From positions 1-15,991 of the forward strand of contig CAMBFP010000008.1 of assembly GCA_945865745.1 (NCBI GenBank): a DNA stretch of 15,991 nt. The letters run 5' to 3'. The notes below the pieces were generated by a model that worked only from the letters and a program-made list of their open reading frames with translations, was not told the DNA's origin and ran no database searches. The position numbers were made by a program, and so were the translations under genes. Of this stretch, positions 5,896 through 12,983 are shown piece by piece. Positions within the stretch are counted from its first letter, which is position 1. Every line of letters begins with the position of its first letter. The DNA is from Rhizobium sp. Q54 (GTDB lineage: Bacteria; Pseudomonadota; Alphaproteobacteria; Rickettsiales; UBA1997).

Positions 5896-7656
5896 CTAAT
5901 TTCGAAGTGAAGACCGACCTACCACTTCTTCCAATTCGTACATTTTTTTGTAAGATTTGCCAAGTGCCATCAATTCTTGATGCGAGCCTGTTTCAATAAT
6001 TTCTCCACCCTCAAGAAAGATAATTTTCTCAGAATTCACAATCGAAGAAAGACGATGCGCGACAGTTATCACAGTTTTGTTTTCAGCAAAATTGAGGATC
6101 GCGCGATTGATTGATTGCTCATTTTGATTGTCGAGCGCCGAAGTTGCTTCATCCAAAAGCAAAACCAGAGAGTTCTTGATTAGCGCGCGGGCAAAGGCAA
6201 TGCGCTGACGTTCACCGCCAGAAAGTTTAATTCCTTTTTCGCCAACGAATGTGTGTAATTTCTTTGGTAAATTATTAATGAATTGCAGCGCTGAATTTCG
6301 GCTAATCATTTTTTCTACCTCAGCTTCGGTGATTGATTTATCTACGTAGGCAATATTTTCAAAAATCGTTCCCGAGAAAATAAAACAGTCTTGCGAAATG
6401 TAAGAAAAATTTTGGCGCAAATCTTTGAAGGAGAGTGATTTGAGGTCGCGATCATTAATTGTAATTGCCCCCGAATCCACGTCGTAGAAGCGCAGAAGCA
6501 GTTGAAGCAGAGTACTTTTACCCGAGCCACTAAGGCCAACAATGGCAATTTTTTCTCCGGGTTTGATTTCAAAATTAAAATTTTTCAGCACTAAAAAATC
6601 TTTTCGACTCGGGTAAGAAAAATTCACCGAGTTAAATTTTAACGTAACTTTCTCGCTGCTTAAAAATGGTTTTGGATCTGATATTTCTTTGACTGGAGAC
6701 TCGATTTGCAAAAGCTCAAAAATTCTCTCTGCTGCTGAAGATGCGCTTTGTAATTGTCCGGCAATTTGGCTAAGCGCAACCAGAGAAGTCGCGGAAATAA
6801 TTGAGTAAAAAATAAATGAAGAGAGGTCGCCGGCTGTGATTTTTCCTGCCAAGACATCTTGGCCACCAACCCACAGCAACACTGCAACAGTGCCAAAGGC
6901 GAGGGTGATCACAAAAGCAATCATTAGCGATTTTATGCGGATTTTTTTCAGTGCGGCTTCGAGTGCCTTGTCAACAAAACTAAAAAAATTGCGCGCCTCT
7001 TTTTCTTCACAAAGGTAAGACTGAATTGTTTTTACGCCGTTGATGCTTTCCTCAACATGAGCTCCGACTGCGGCTAATGCTTCTTGAGATTCTTTCGACA
7101 AATTTTTTACGCGGCGACCCATTAAAATAATCGGCGAGATCGCGACTAAAATTAATGCCAAAGAAATTATGCTGAGCTTGAAACTGGTTAAAAATAAAAA
7201 GCAGATTCCACCAAGAAAAAGCAAACTGTTGCGCAGTAAGAAAGAGAGGGTGTTGCTGAGAATGTTGTAGAGCACAATTGTGTCGACGGTGAGGCGGGAA
7301 ATTACTTCCCCAGTTTTGGTGATTTCAAAAAATTCGGCGGAGACGCGAATAATGTGGTTGTAAACTTTTTTGCGCAGATCGGCGATTACTTTTTCGGCGG
7401 CGGAATTGATTAGCGAAGAGCGATAAAATCCAGCGACGGCCATTATTAAAACGGCGCCAACGAAAATTAGTAAAACGAGATTTAGCGAGAAGGAGTCTTG
7501 CTTGGCGAAGCCGAGGTCAATTAAATATTTGAGGGCTTTGCCAAAAAATAAAACCATTAGCGCAGTGATTAGCAGGGCTAATAACGCAAAAAAAACTTCG
7601 CGTCGGTAAGGTTTAAAAAATGGAATGAGAGAGAAGAGGTCGCCGAATTTTTTCAT
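5896..7656 (-). CDS. ABC exporter half-transporter, MsbA/multidrug type
   Basis: A fused membrane-plus-ATPase half-transporter that should work as a homodimer, exporting a lipid or hydrophobic compound across the inner membrane. Residues 1-310 hold about six membrane segments (near 22-40, 58-78, 135-157, 160-180, 245-265, 278-300). The nucleotide-binding domain has Walker A 'GLSGSGKST' (374-382), Q-loop Q422, signature 'LSGGE' (478-482), Walker B ending in the catalytic E503 ('LLLDEATSALD') and H-loop H534. At 586 residues it is full length. It is the last gene of the obgE-to-exporter operon; sharing a transcript with lpxI makes a lipid A substrate possible, but the sequence does not decide between MsbA and a drug exporter. 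The ATG has no strong ribosome binding site and follows a stem-loop that covers the end of the upstream gene. Confidence 0.93.
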   Translation of the reverse strand: MKKFGDLFSLIPFFKPYRREVFFALLALLITALMVLFFGKALKYLIDLGFAKQDSFSLNLVLLIFVGAVLIMAVAGFYRSSLINSAAEKVIADLRKKVYNHIIRVSAEFFEITKTGEVISRLTVDTIVLYNILSNTLSFLLRNSLLFLGGICFLFLTSFKLSIISLALILVAISPIILMGRRVKNLSKESQEALAAVGAHVEESINGVKTIQSYLCEEKEARNFFSFVDKALEAALKKIRIKSLMIAFVITLAFGTVAVLLWVGGQDVLAGKITAGDLSSFIFYSIISATSLVALSQIAGQLQSASSAAERIFELLQIESPVKEISDPKPFLSSEKVTLKFNSVNFSYPSRKDFLVLKNFNFEIKPGEKIAIVGLSGSGKSTLLQLLLRFYDVDSGAITINDRDLKSLSFKDLRQNFSYISQDCFIFSGTIFENIAYVDKSITEAEVEKMISRNSALQFINNLPKKLHTFVGEKGIKLSGGERQRIAFARALIKNSLVLLLDEATSALDNQNEQSINRAILNFAENKTVITVAHRLSSIVNSEKIIFLEGGEIIETGSHQELMALGKSYKKMYELEEVVGRSSLRN

Positions 7657-7676
7657 TTTATTTGTTGATTAACTAT

Positions 7677-7706
7677 CTTTGAAAATCGCTAAAACGATTT
7701 TCAAAG
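7677..7706 (-). promoter_or_regulatory. Intercistronic 12-bp perfect stem-loop spanning the cca stop codon
   Basis: CTTTGAAAATCG (7677-7688) and its exact complement CGATTTTCAAAG (7695-7706) enclose a 6-base loop. The right arm contains the TGA stop of the cca gene (7701-7703). Read on the minus strand, no T run follows, so it is more likely an mRNA processing or stability element or a translation-coupling structure between cca and the ABC exporter than a terminator. Confidence 0.55.
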
Positions 7707-8810
7707 GAGGCTGTCTAAAAGAGATTGTTTACCGAGTTCAAAATCACTTTCTGCCCAAAGTTTTTTTAATTTATCCAGGGAGTCTCCAAGTTCTTTATTC
7801 TTGAAGCCAAGCTCGATTAGATCCTTGGCCTCAATCGGAAATTCTGGTAATTTTTGGAATTTTTTTGGGAGAGGAAGATTGTTTTTTGCCGCAACAAAAA
7901 GACAAAAATTCCAAACCAATTCATCATTGTTAAAAGCGCGGAGCAGCCTTAAGTCTAGACTTGGAGAGGTTGAAAGCAAAAAGTTAAAAAGTTTTTTCTC
8001 AATATTTGTTGCGCAAATTTCTTCGGGTTTAAAGTTTTTATTTAGAAGAAGGGTGGCGATTTTTAATTTTTGATCTTCGCTTTGAAGTCTCTCAAATGCA
8101 GAGATGTCGAGGGGTGAAGAAAAAATTTCTTCAGCAATTTTTTCTTCTTCTAGAATTTTTAAAATCGCGACTACTCGCTCTTTTTTTTGACTAAAAATAA
8201 GTTTTAAAAATTCTTGCCTGATTCTTTCGCGCGAAAGTTTTTTAAGATTTTTTCTTTGTTTTGTGCAGGCCTTAAGTCCTTCAGAATCAAGCTCTGCAGC
8301 ATATTCACAGCTAAAGCGAAAGAAGCGCAAAATGCGTAAAAAATCTTCTTCTATTCTGTTTTCTGCGTCGCCGATGAAGCGAAGCCTTTGTTTTTTGAGA
8401 TCGGAAATTCCGTCGAAGTAATCGGTGATCTGGCCTAGAGAATCCATGTAGAGAGCGTTCATCGTGAAGTCTCGGCGTGAGGCATCGAGTAAATAATCGT
8501 CGACGAATTCTGGTGCGCAGTGACGTCCGTCGGTTTCATTGTCTTTGCGTAAAGTGGTAATTTCAAAATTCTGACCATTTACGACGGCGGTGATCGTGCC
8601 AAATTTGATGCCGGTTGGTATCGCTTTGATTTTATTTTTTTCTAAGATTTTTGTTGTTTCGCCGGGAAGGAATTTTGTTGCGAAATCGAAATCGTTTATT
8701 TTTTTTTCCAAGAGTAAGTCACGTACGCATCCACCAACCAAGCGGATGTTAGCGCCAAAGATTTCGAATATTTTTTTTACTTCTGGAGAAAAATTTTGAG
8801 TTGGTTGCAT
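7701..8810 (-). CDS. cca: CCA tRNA nucleotidyltransferase (class II)
   Basis: Adds or repairs the 3' CCA of tRNAs. The class II nucleotidyltransferase head is complete: 'LVGGCVRD' (24-31), the metal-binding pair D40 and D42 in 'DFDFA', 'TLRKD' (86-90), 'RRDFTMNAL' (112-120) and 'EEDFLRILRFFRFS' (154-167). The helical C-terminal part (168-369) is diverged and lysine-rich. The length of 369 residues suits an alphaproteobacterial CCA enzyme without an HD domain. A poly(A) polymerase role cannot be excluded, because the two activities share these motifs, but this is probably the only CCA enzyme. The likely ribosome binding site AGGA (8821-8824 in plus coordinates) lies inside the outer stem of the REP-like hairpin upstream. 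A second stem-loop overlaps the stop codon. Confidence 0.87.
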   Translation of the reverse strand: MQPTQNFSPEVKKIFEIFGANIRLVGGCVRDLLLEKKINDFDFATKFLPGETTKILEKNKIKAIPTGIKFGTITAVVNGQNFEITTLRKDNETDGRHCAPEFVDDYLLDASRRDFTMNALYMDSLGQITDYFDGISDLKKQRLRFIGDAENRIEEDFLRILRFFRFSCEYAAELDSEGLKACTKQRKNLKKLSRERIRQEFLKLIFSQKKERVVAILKILEEEKIAEEIFSSPLDISAFERLQSEDQKLKIATLLLNKNFKPEEICATNIEKKLFNFLLSTSPSLDLRLLRAFNNDELVWNFCLFVAAKNNLPLPKKFQKLPEFPIEAKDLIELGFKNKELGDSLDKLKKLWAESDFELGKQSLLDSLL

Positions 8811-8818
8811 TTGTAAAA

Positions 8819-8903
8819 ATTCCTGGACCCCCGCCTGCGCGAGGATGACGTTTAGACCACCGCACTTTCCCAGTAATCACCGCGCAGGCGAGGATTTGGG
8901 AAT
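8819..8903. repeat. Two facing REP-like repeats forming a long intercistronic hairpin
   Basis: A perfect 10-base inverted repeat, CGCCTGCGCG at 8832-8841 and CGCGCAGGCG at 8881-8890, sits inside a longer imperfect stem in the same register. ATTCC (8819-8823) pairs with GGAAT (8899-8903), and further pairs lie between and inside. Each half resembles the widespread intergenic repeat of the form CCCCGCCTGCGCGGGGATGACG, here degraded, one copy in each orientation. It occupies nearly the whole gap between lpxI and cca, is far more GC-rich than its surroundings, and includes the likely cca ribosome binding site. Confidence 0.62.
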
Positions 8904-8908
8904 GGTCT

Positions 8909-9712
8909 TCAAATTACCGTTAGGAACAATCCTAATTCGTCAGCCACTTTAATGAGTTCTTCTTTTTCTAAAACCAGCGTTGAATTGGCTTGAATGGCGA
9001 TTCCTTTGATTCCGGCTTCAGCGCAATTTTTTACAGTTTCAATTCCGATTGTTGGCAAATCAGCTTTTCTGCTTTGTTTGAATTTTTTCATTTTTACGAG
9101 CACAGAATTTTGGCGCAAATTTTTGCATCTTTTAATCATTTCATCAGTGCCTTCGAGAGCCTCAATTGCAATGATTTGTTTTTGCGCAACAACGAGAGAT
9201 TGGCCAACGTCAAATTTTGAAAAATATTTCACTGCGGAAATTCCAAGTGCAATGTCGGCGAGATTTTCTGCACTGGGAGAATGCTTGCCGAGTATTGATT
9301 TCTTTGACACCACGCAGTCGAGCAATTCATCAATTCGTAGAATTTTTAAGCCTTTTTTCTCGAAGAAATTAATTACGGTACGTAGCACGGCGTCGTCACC
9401 AAGAATTTTATTAGCGAGAATTTTGGCGAGTAAAATCGCGCCAGTTTTATCGACCTTAAGAGCAGAAAAATTCGGCTTAGTTACGCCGCCAATAAAGACC
9501 AAGTTTTTAACTTTATTTTCGTGAAGAATTTTTAAAAATTTCTCAACTTCGCCGTAACCAAATTTTGTTGGGTTGAAGGCAGAATAATCTTCTTCATAAA
9601 TTTCTCCTTCGAGTAAAAATAAGACAAATTCGCGGCCCTTTTTTTGACAGTCTGAGATCAGCATTTGCGGCAATTTCCCGCGTCCGGCGAATATTCCTAA
9701 TTTATCCTGCAT
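8909..9712 (-). CDS. lpxI: LpxI-type UDP-2,3-diacylglucosamine diphosphatase
   Basis: LpxI hydrolyses UDP-2,3-diacylglucosamine to lipid X in lipid A synthesis, replacing LpxH in alphaproteobacteria and others. Family features: 'LGIFAGRGKLP' (5-15), 'FIGGVTKPNF' (73-82), 'LGDDAVLR' (104-111), 'DVGQSLVV' (168-175), 'IEALEGTDEMIKR' (183-195) and 'DLPTIG' (218-223). At 267 residues it is full length. The loop usually written KPxQDxRxDxP reads K-F-K-Q-S-R-K-A-D-L-P here, so S214 stands where an aspartate is expected, while D218 is kept. Whether this affects catalysis is unknown. The ATG lies inside the end of the SDR gene (11-base overlap), with a GGAGGAG 12 bases upstream, so the two are translationally coupled. 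Confidence 0.9.
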   Translation of the reverse strand: MQDKLGIFAGRGKLPQMLISDCQKKGREFVLFLLEGEIYEEDYSAFNPTKFGYGEVEKFLKILHENKVKNLVFIGGVTKPNFSALKVDKTGAILLAKILANKILGDDAVLRTVINFFEKKGLKILRIDELLDCVVSKKSILGKHSPSAENLADIALGISAVKYFSKFDVGQSLVVAQKQIIAIEALEGTDEMIKRCKNLRQNSVLVKMKKFKQSRKADLPTIGIETVKNCAEAGIKGIAIQANSTLVLEKEELIKVADELGLFLTVI

Positions 9713-10427
9713 GGTTTAGTGAAGCTCCTCCGTCGACAAATAAAATTTGACCGGTGACGAATTTATTTTTGAGTAAAAACTCAACTGCTTGCACAATATT
9801 TTCTACTTCACCTTTGGTTTGCAGGGGAATTTTTTTGACGAAATTATCTGCGCTTGAATTGTCAATTGGATTTAAAATAAAACCCGGCGCAATTCCATTA
9901 ACTCTGATTTTTGGCGCTAGTTCAACTGAGAGCATTTTGGTTAATTCGGCCAAAGATTTTTTGCTGAGTAAGTAGTAAAAATAACTGGTTTCGTAGCGAG
10001 TGATATTTTTGTCGGTGAGGTTAATTATTTGTCCGTTTTTTGGCGCATTTTTCGCAAATTCTTTGGCAAGAATTAGTGGCGAAAAGAAATGAATATTGAA
10101 GTTGTCAGACATTTCAGATTCTGCTGCGGTAAGAAACTTAGATTTTTGAAAAACTGACGCGTTGTTAACTAACAAACTCCATTTGGCAGAATTATTTCTA
10201 ACAAATTTTGCAAGCTCTTTTGTTTGTTTTTCGTAGCGCAAATCAGCCTTAAAAATTTCACATTTTACGCCAAATTTTTTGACGATTTCTTTGCTTAATT
10301 TTTCTGCTTCGTTCTTAGACTCATTATAACTAATCACTAGATCGTAGCCTTGTGAAGCTAGGAAAATCGAGATCTCGCGACCTATTCTTTTCGATCCTCC
10401 GGTAATTAATGCTGTACTATTTTTCAT
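9702..10427 (-). CDS. Short-chain dehydrogenase/reductase, FolM / pteridine reductase-like
   Basis: An NADPH-dependent SDR, 241 residues. The cofactor motif is 'TGGSKRIG' (9-16); the arginine in TGxxxRxG is typical of pteridine reductases and FolM. 'VNNAS' is at 87-91 and the catalytic Y152 and K156 are present. Where ordinary SDRs have the catalytic serine, this protein has 'INLTD' with D139, the same substitution as in PTR1 and in E. coli FolM ('IIHFTD', from memory). 'LAPKIRVNGIAPGFIL' and 'FVTGQILFVDGG' also fit FolM. The likely role is reduction of dihydromonapterin, dihydrobiopterin or dihydrofolate, but the substrate is inferred and a fatty-acid SDR is the alternative. It overlaps obgE upstream and lpxI downstream by 11 bases each. 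Confidence 0.8.
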   Translation of the reverse strand: MKNSTALITGGSKRIGREISIFLASQGYDLVISYNESKNEAEKLSKEIVKKFGVKCEIFKADLRYEKQTKELAKFVRNNSAKWSLLVNNASVFQKSKFLTAAESEMSDNFNIHFFSPLILAKEFAKNAPKNGQIINLTDKNITRYETSYFYYLLSKKSLAELTKMLSVELAPKIRVNGIAPGFILNPIDNSSADNFVKKIPLQTKGEVENIVQAVEFLLKNKFVTGQILFVDGGASLNHAG

Positions 10428-11427
10428 CTTTTATTTTTCGGTAGAGCTCGCGCAAAATCTCAGTAGTTCCTTGACCAGTTGCGGCAGAAAGGGCGAAAAC
10501 TTTTGGAAGTTTCTGCCCGGATTTTTTTAGGAATTTCTTTAATGCGGCGATTTTTTTCTTCAACTCATCAGCATCTAGAATGTCAATTTTATTGAGGGCG
10601 ACGATCTCTTTTTTACTCGCTAATTCTTCACTGTAGCCAGCAAGTTCTCCGCGAATTGTCGCGTAATTTTCAACAACATCTTCGGCGGAACCGTCGATTA
10701 AATGAAGTAAAACTCCGCAACGTTCAACGTGTTTTAAGAAACGATCGCCAAGTCCGCGACCTTCGGAAGCGCCTTCGATTAAACCCGGAATATCAGCTAA
10801 AACAAATTCATATTCATCGACGTAAACAACGCCTAGTTGTGGCTTGAGAGTGGTAAAAGGGTAGTCAGCGATTTTTGGTTTAGCGCGAGTGGTTGCGGCA
10901 AGGAAGGTTGATTTTCCGGCGTTAGGCATTCCAAGCAATCCAGCATCAGAAAGAAGTTTTAATTCAAGTCTGGCCCAGAGTTCTGCACCAGCTTCGCCTT
11001 TTTGGGCAAAGGTTGGGGCTTGATTGACTGAGCTTTTAAAGTTTACGTTTCCAAGTCCGCCGCGACCGCCTTTAACAATGGTGAAGCGTTCTCCGTCTTG
11101 AGTTAAATCGGCGATTAATTCGGATTTGTCGTCGGAAAAAATTTGGGTGCCGACCGGAACGCGCAGAATTAAATCTTCGCCAGAAAGTCCATTCTTATTA
11201 GCTCCTTTTCCAGCTGAGCCGTTCTTAGCAACGAAATGTTGTTTGAAGCGAAAGTCGATCAGAGTGTTTAGATCTTTTACGCATTCTAAAATGATACTGC
11301 CACCGCGCCCGCCATCTCCGCCATCTGGTCCGCCCCGTGGTACGAATTTTTCGCGGCGAAAACTTGACGCGCCATTTCCGCCATTTCCGGCTTGGAGATT
11401 AATTTTTACTTCGTCGATGAATTGCAT
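10417..11427 (-). CDS. obgE: Obg-family GTPase (ribosome assembly)
   Basis: ObgE/CgtA binds the 50S subunit and takes part in ribosome maturation and the stringent response. Residues 1-158 are the glycine-rich Obg domain ('AGNGGNGASSFRREKFVPRG' lies at 13-32, then 'GGDGGRGG'). The G domain has G1 'GMPNAGKS' (166-173), switch I 'YPFTTLKP' (189-196), G3 'DIPG' (212-215), G4 'NKID' (279-282) and G5 'SAA' (314-316). It ends at 336 residues with no OCT domain, as usual in alphaproteobacteria. It is the first gene of the minus-strand operon. The common upstream partners rplU and rpmA are missing here; the neighbour is the divergent flavoprotein gene, 135 bases away. No strong ribosome binding site is visible before the ATG. 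Confidence 0.97.
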   Translation of the reverse strand: MQFIDEVKINLQAGNGGNGASSFRREKFVPRGGPDGGDGGRGGSIILECVKDLNTLIDFRFKQHFVAKNGSAGKGANKNGLSGEDLILRVPVGTQIFSDDKSELIADLTQDGERFTIVKGGRGGLGNVNFKSSVNQAPTFAQKGEAGAELWARLELKLLSDAGLLGMPNAGKSTFLAATTRAKPKIADYPFTTLKPQLGVVYVDEYEFVLADIPGLIEGASEGRGLGDRFLKHVERCGVLLHLIDGSAEDVVENYATIRGELAGYSEELASKKEIVALNKIDILDADELKKKIAALKKFLKKSGQKLPKVFALSAATGQGTTEILRELYRKIKDEK

Positions 11428-11483
11428 TAAATTTTAGTTGCTGATTGTTGGTTACTAGTTGCGCAGCTATTGAAAATTTCCAA

Positions 11484-11512
11484 TTGATATTTTGCCAGCT
11501 AATTCCTAGCTT
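11484..11512 (+). promoter_or_regulatory. Candidate promoter for the flavoprotein-pyrG-lptE genes
   Basis: TTGATA (11484-11489) and TAGCTT (11507-11512) are separated by 17 bases, a fair match to a housekeeping sigma factor site. It lies about 50 bases before the TTG start at 11563 in the only divergent gap available. In AT-rich DNA such matches occur by chance. Confidence 0.25.
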
Positions 11513-11552
11513 CGCGCCATATTTCTTGATTACAAAATTCCCCCCTCAAATC

Positions 11553-11556
11553 GGAG
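11553..11556 (+). promoter_or_regulatory. Ribosome binding site that supports the TTG start at 11563
   Basis: GGAG lies 6 bases before TTG. It is one of the clearest Shine-Dalgarno sequences in the window and supports TTG over any downstream ATG, the first of which would remove the conserved N-terminal part of the barrel. Confidence 0.6.
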
Positions 11557-11562
11557 TCTCCC

Positions 11563-12969
11563 TTGCTAAAAAAAATCAAAAACTTTGCCATTTCTGGTGC
11601 TGAAACTTTACCAATTATTGAAGGTGGAAAAGGTGTTGGAATAACTACTGGCGTAACCGCTGGCCATTTTGCTAAAGCTGGCGCTGTTGGAACTTTTTCA
11701 GGAGTTAACGCTGATAATATTGATGAAAATGGAAAATATGTTCCGTTGATTTACAAGACTCACACTCGTCGCGAAAGACACGAAGAATTAATCGTTGACT
11801 CAATAACTGGCGGCATCACGCAAGCAAAAATTGCTCACGATATTTCTGGCGGAAATGGCCGCATCCACATGAATGTTTTGTGGGAAATGGGTGGAGCTGA
11901 GCGCGTTTTGCACGGAATTCTCGAGGGTTCAAAAGGCTTGATTCACGGCATTACTTGTGGTGCTGGCATGCCTTACCGTCTTGCTGAAATTGCTGAAAAA
12001 TATCACGTTTATTATTATCCGATCGTGTCTTCAATGCGTGCATTTCGTGCTTTGTGGAAAAGAAGTTATCACAAGGCTGTCGATCTTCTTGGTGGCGTAG
12101 TTTACGAATGTCCTTGGCGGGCTGGTGGTCACAATGGCTTGTCGAATGCGGAAGATCCGAATGCTTACGAAGATCCTTATCCAAGAGTTGCTGAGATTCG
12201 CAGTTTCATGAATTCTGTTGGCCTAAATGACGTGCCAATTGTTATGGCTGGCGGCGTTTGGAATTTGGAAGAGTTTGAGCATTGGTTGGATAATCCAGAA
12301 ATCGGGCCAATCGTTTTCCAATTCGGTACTCGTCCAATTTTTACGCAAGAATATCCAGTGCCAGATGCCTGGAAGAAAAAGCTTCTTACCTTAAAAGAGG
12401 GTGATGTTTATTTGAATCGCTTCAGCCCTACAGGTTTTTATTCTTCTGCAATTGAGAATGATTTTATTCGTGAGTTGAAAGGTCGCGAAATTAGACAAGT
12501 TGAGTATCGCGCTAAAGCCATCGACAGCTTCACTTGTGAAATTCCTTTTGGTCAAAGAGGCCGCGTGGTTTTCATCAAGCCAGAAGATAAATCGAAAGTT
12601 GATCTATGGATTGCTGCTGGTCACACCGAAGGCATGAAAACGCCAGATGAAACTTTGATGTTCGTCGATAAATCGAAATCTGCACAAATTGTTACTGATC
12701 AAATTAACTGCATGGGCTGCTTGAGTCAGTGCCGTTTTAGTAATTGGTCTGATAAAGCAGAAATGAATCACACTACAGATCGCAGAGCTGATCCGCGTAG
12801 TTTTTGTATCCAGAAAACTTTGCAAGATGTGCGCAAGGGTAACGATATTGAAAACCAACTAATGTTTTCTGGTCACAGTGCTTACCGTTTTGCAACTGAT
12901 CCATTTTATGCCAATGGTTTCATGCCGACAATTAAGCAGTTGGTCGACAGAATTATGATTGGGAAATAG
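11563..12969 (+). CDS. Nitronate monooxygenase-like FMN flavoprotein with cysteine cluster
   Basis: A TIM-barrel flavin oxidoreductase of the nitronate monooxygenase / 2-nitropropane dioxygenase family. Typical elements are 'GGKGVGITTG' (21-30), 'HGITCGAGMP' (128-137), the 'AGGHNG' motif (187-192), 'VPIVMAGGV' (224-232) and 'FGTRPIFTQE' (254-263), where FMN phosphate is bound. The 468-residue length exceeds that of classical nitronate monooxygenases (about 310-380). The extra C-terminal region carries C383, C386 and C390 (CxxCxxxC) plus C415, which could bind a metal or an iron-sulfur cluster (inference). Similar long forms occur in alphaproteobacteria, where the true substrate is not known; enoyl reductase-like (FabK/PfaD) activity is an alternative. 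The start is TTG, supported by GGAG 6 bases upstream. It is followed after 14 bases by pyrG. Confidence 0.83.
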   Translation: MLKKIKNFAISGAETLPIIEGGKGVGITTGVTAGHFAKAGAVGTFSGVNADNIDENGKYVPLIYKTHTRRERHEELIVDSITGGITQAKIAHDISGGNGRIHMNVLWEMGGAERVLHGILEGSKGLIHGITCGAGMPYRLAEIAEKYHVYYYPIVSSMRAFRALWKRSYHKAVDLLGGVVYECPWRAGGHNGLSNAEDPNAYEDPYPRVAEIRSFMNSVGLNDVPIVMAGGVWNLEEFEHWLDNPEIGPIVFQFGTRPIFTQEYPVPDAWKKKLLTLKEGDVYLNRFSPTGFYSSAIENDFIRELKGREIRQVEYRAKAIDSFTCEIPFGQRGRVVFIKPEDKSKVDLWIAAGHTEGMKTPDETLMFVDKSKSAQIVTDQINCMGCLSQCRFSNWSDKAEMNHTTDRRADPRSFCIQKTLQDVRKGNDIENQLMFSGHSAYRFATDPFYANGFMPTIKQLVDRIMIGK

Positions 12970-12983
12970 TAAGTTTATTGAGA

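Noticed and set aside
5896..7656. Assigning the exporter firmly as MsbA
   Set aside because: The motifs are shared by all type IV half-transporters; only the operon link to lpxI suggests lipid A, which is not enough for a name.
8994..9524. A 176-codon plus-strand open frame
   Set aside because: It is entirely antisense to lpxI, whose motifs are unmistakable, and its translation shows no domain; it is a shadow frame.
11126..11437. A 103-codon plus-strand open frame rich in proline and serine
   Set aside because: Antisense of the glycine-rich Obg domain, which produces proline-rich shadows on the other strand.
12978..12983. TTG at 12978 as the pyrG start
   Set aside because: It adds only two residues with no ribosome binding site, and an ATG follows in frame at 12984.
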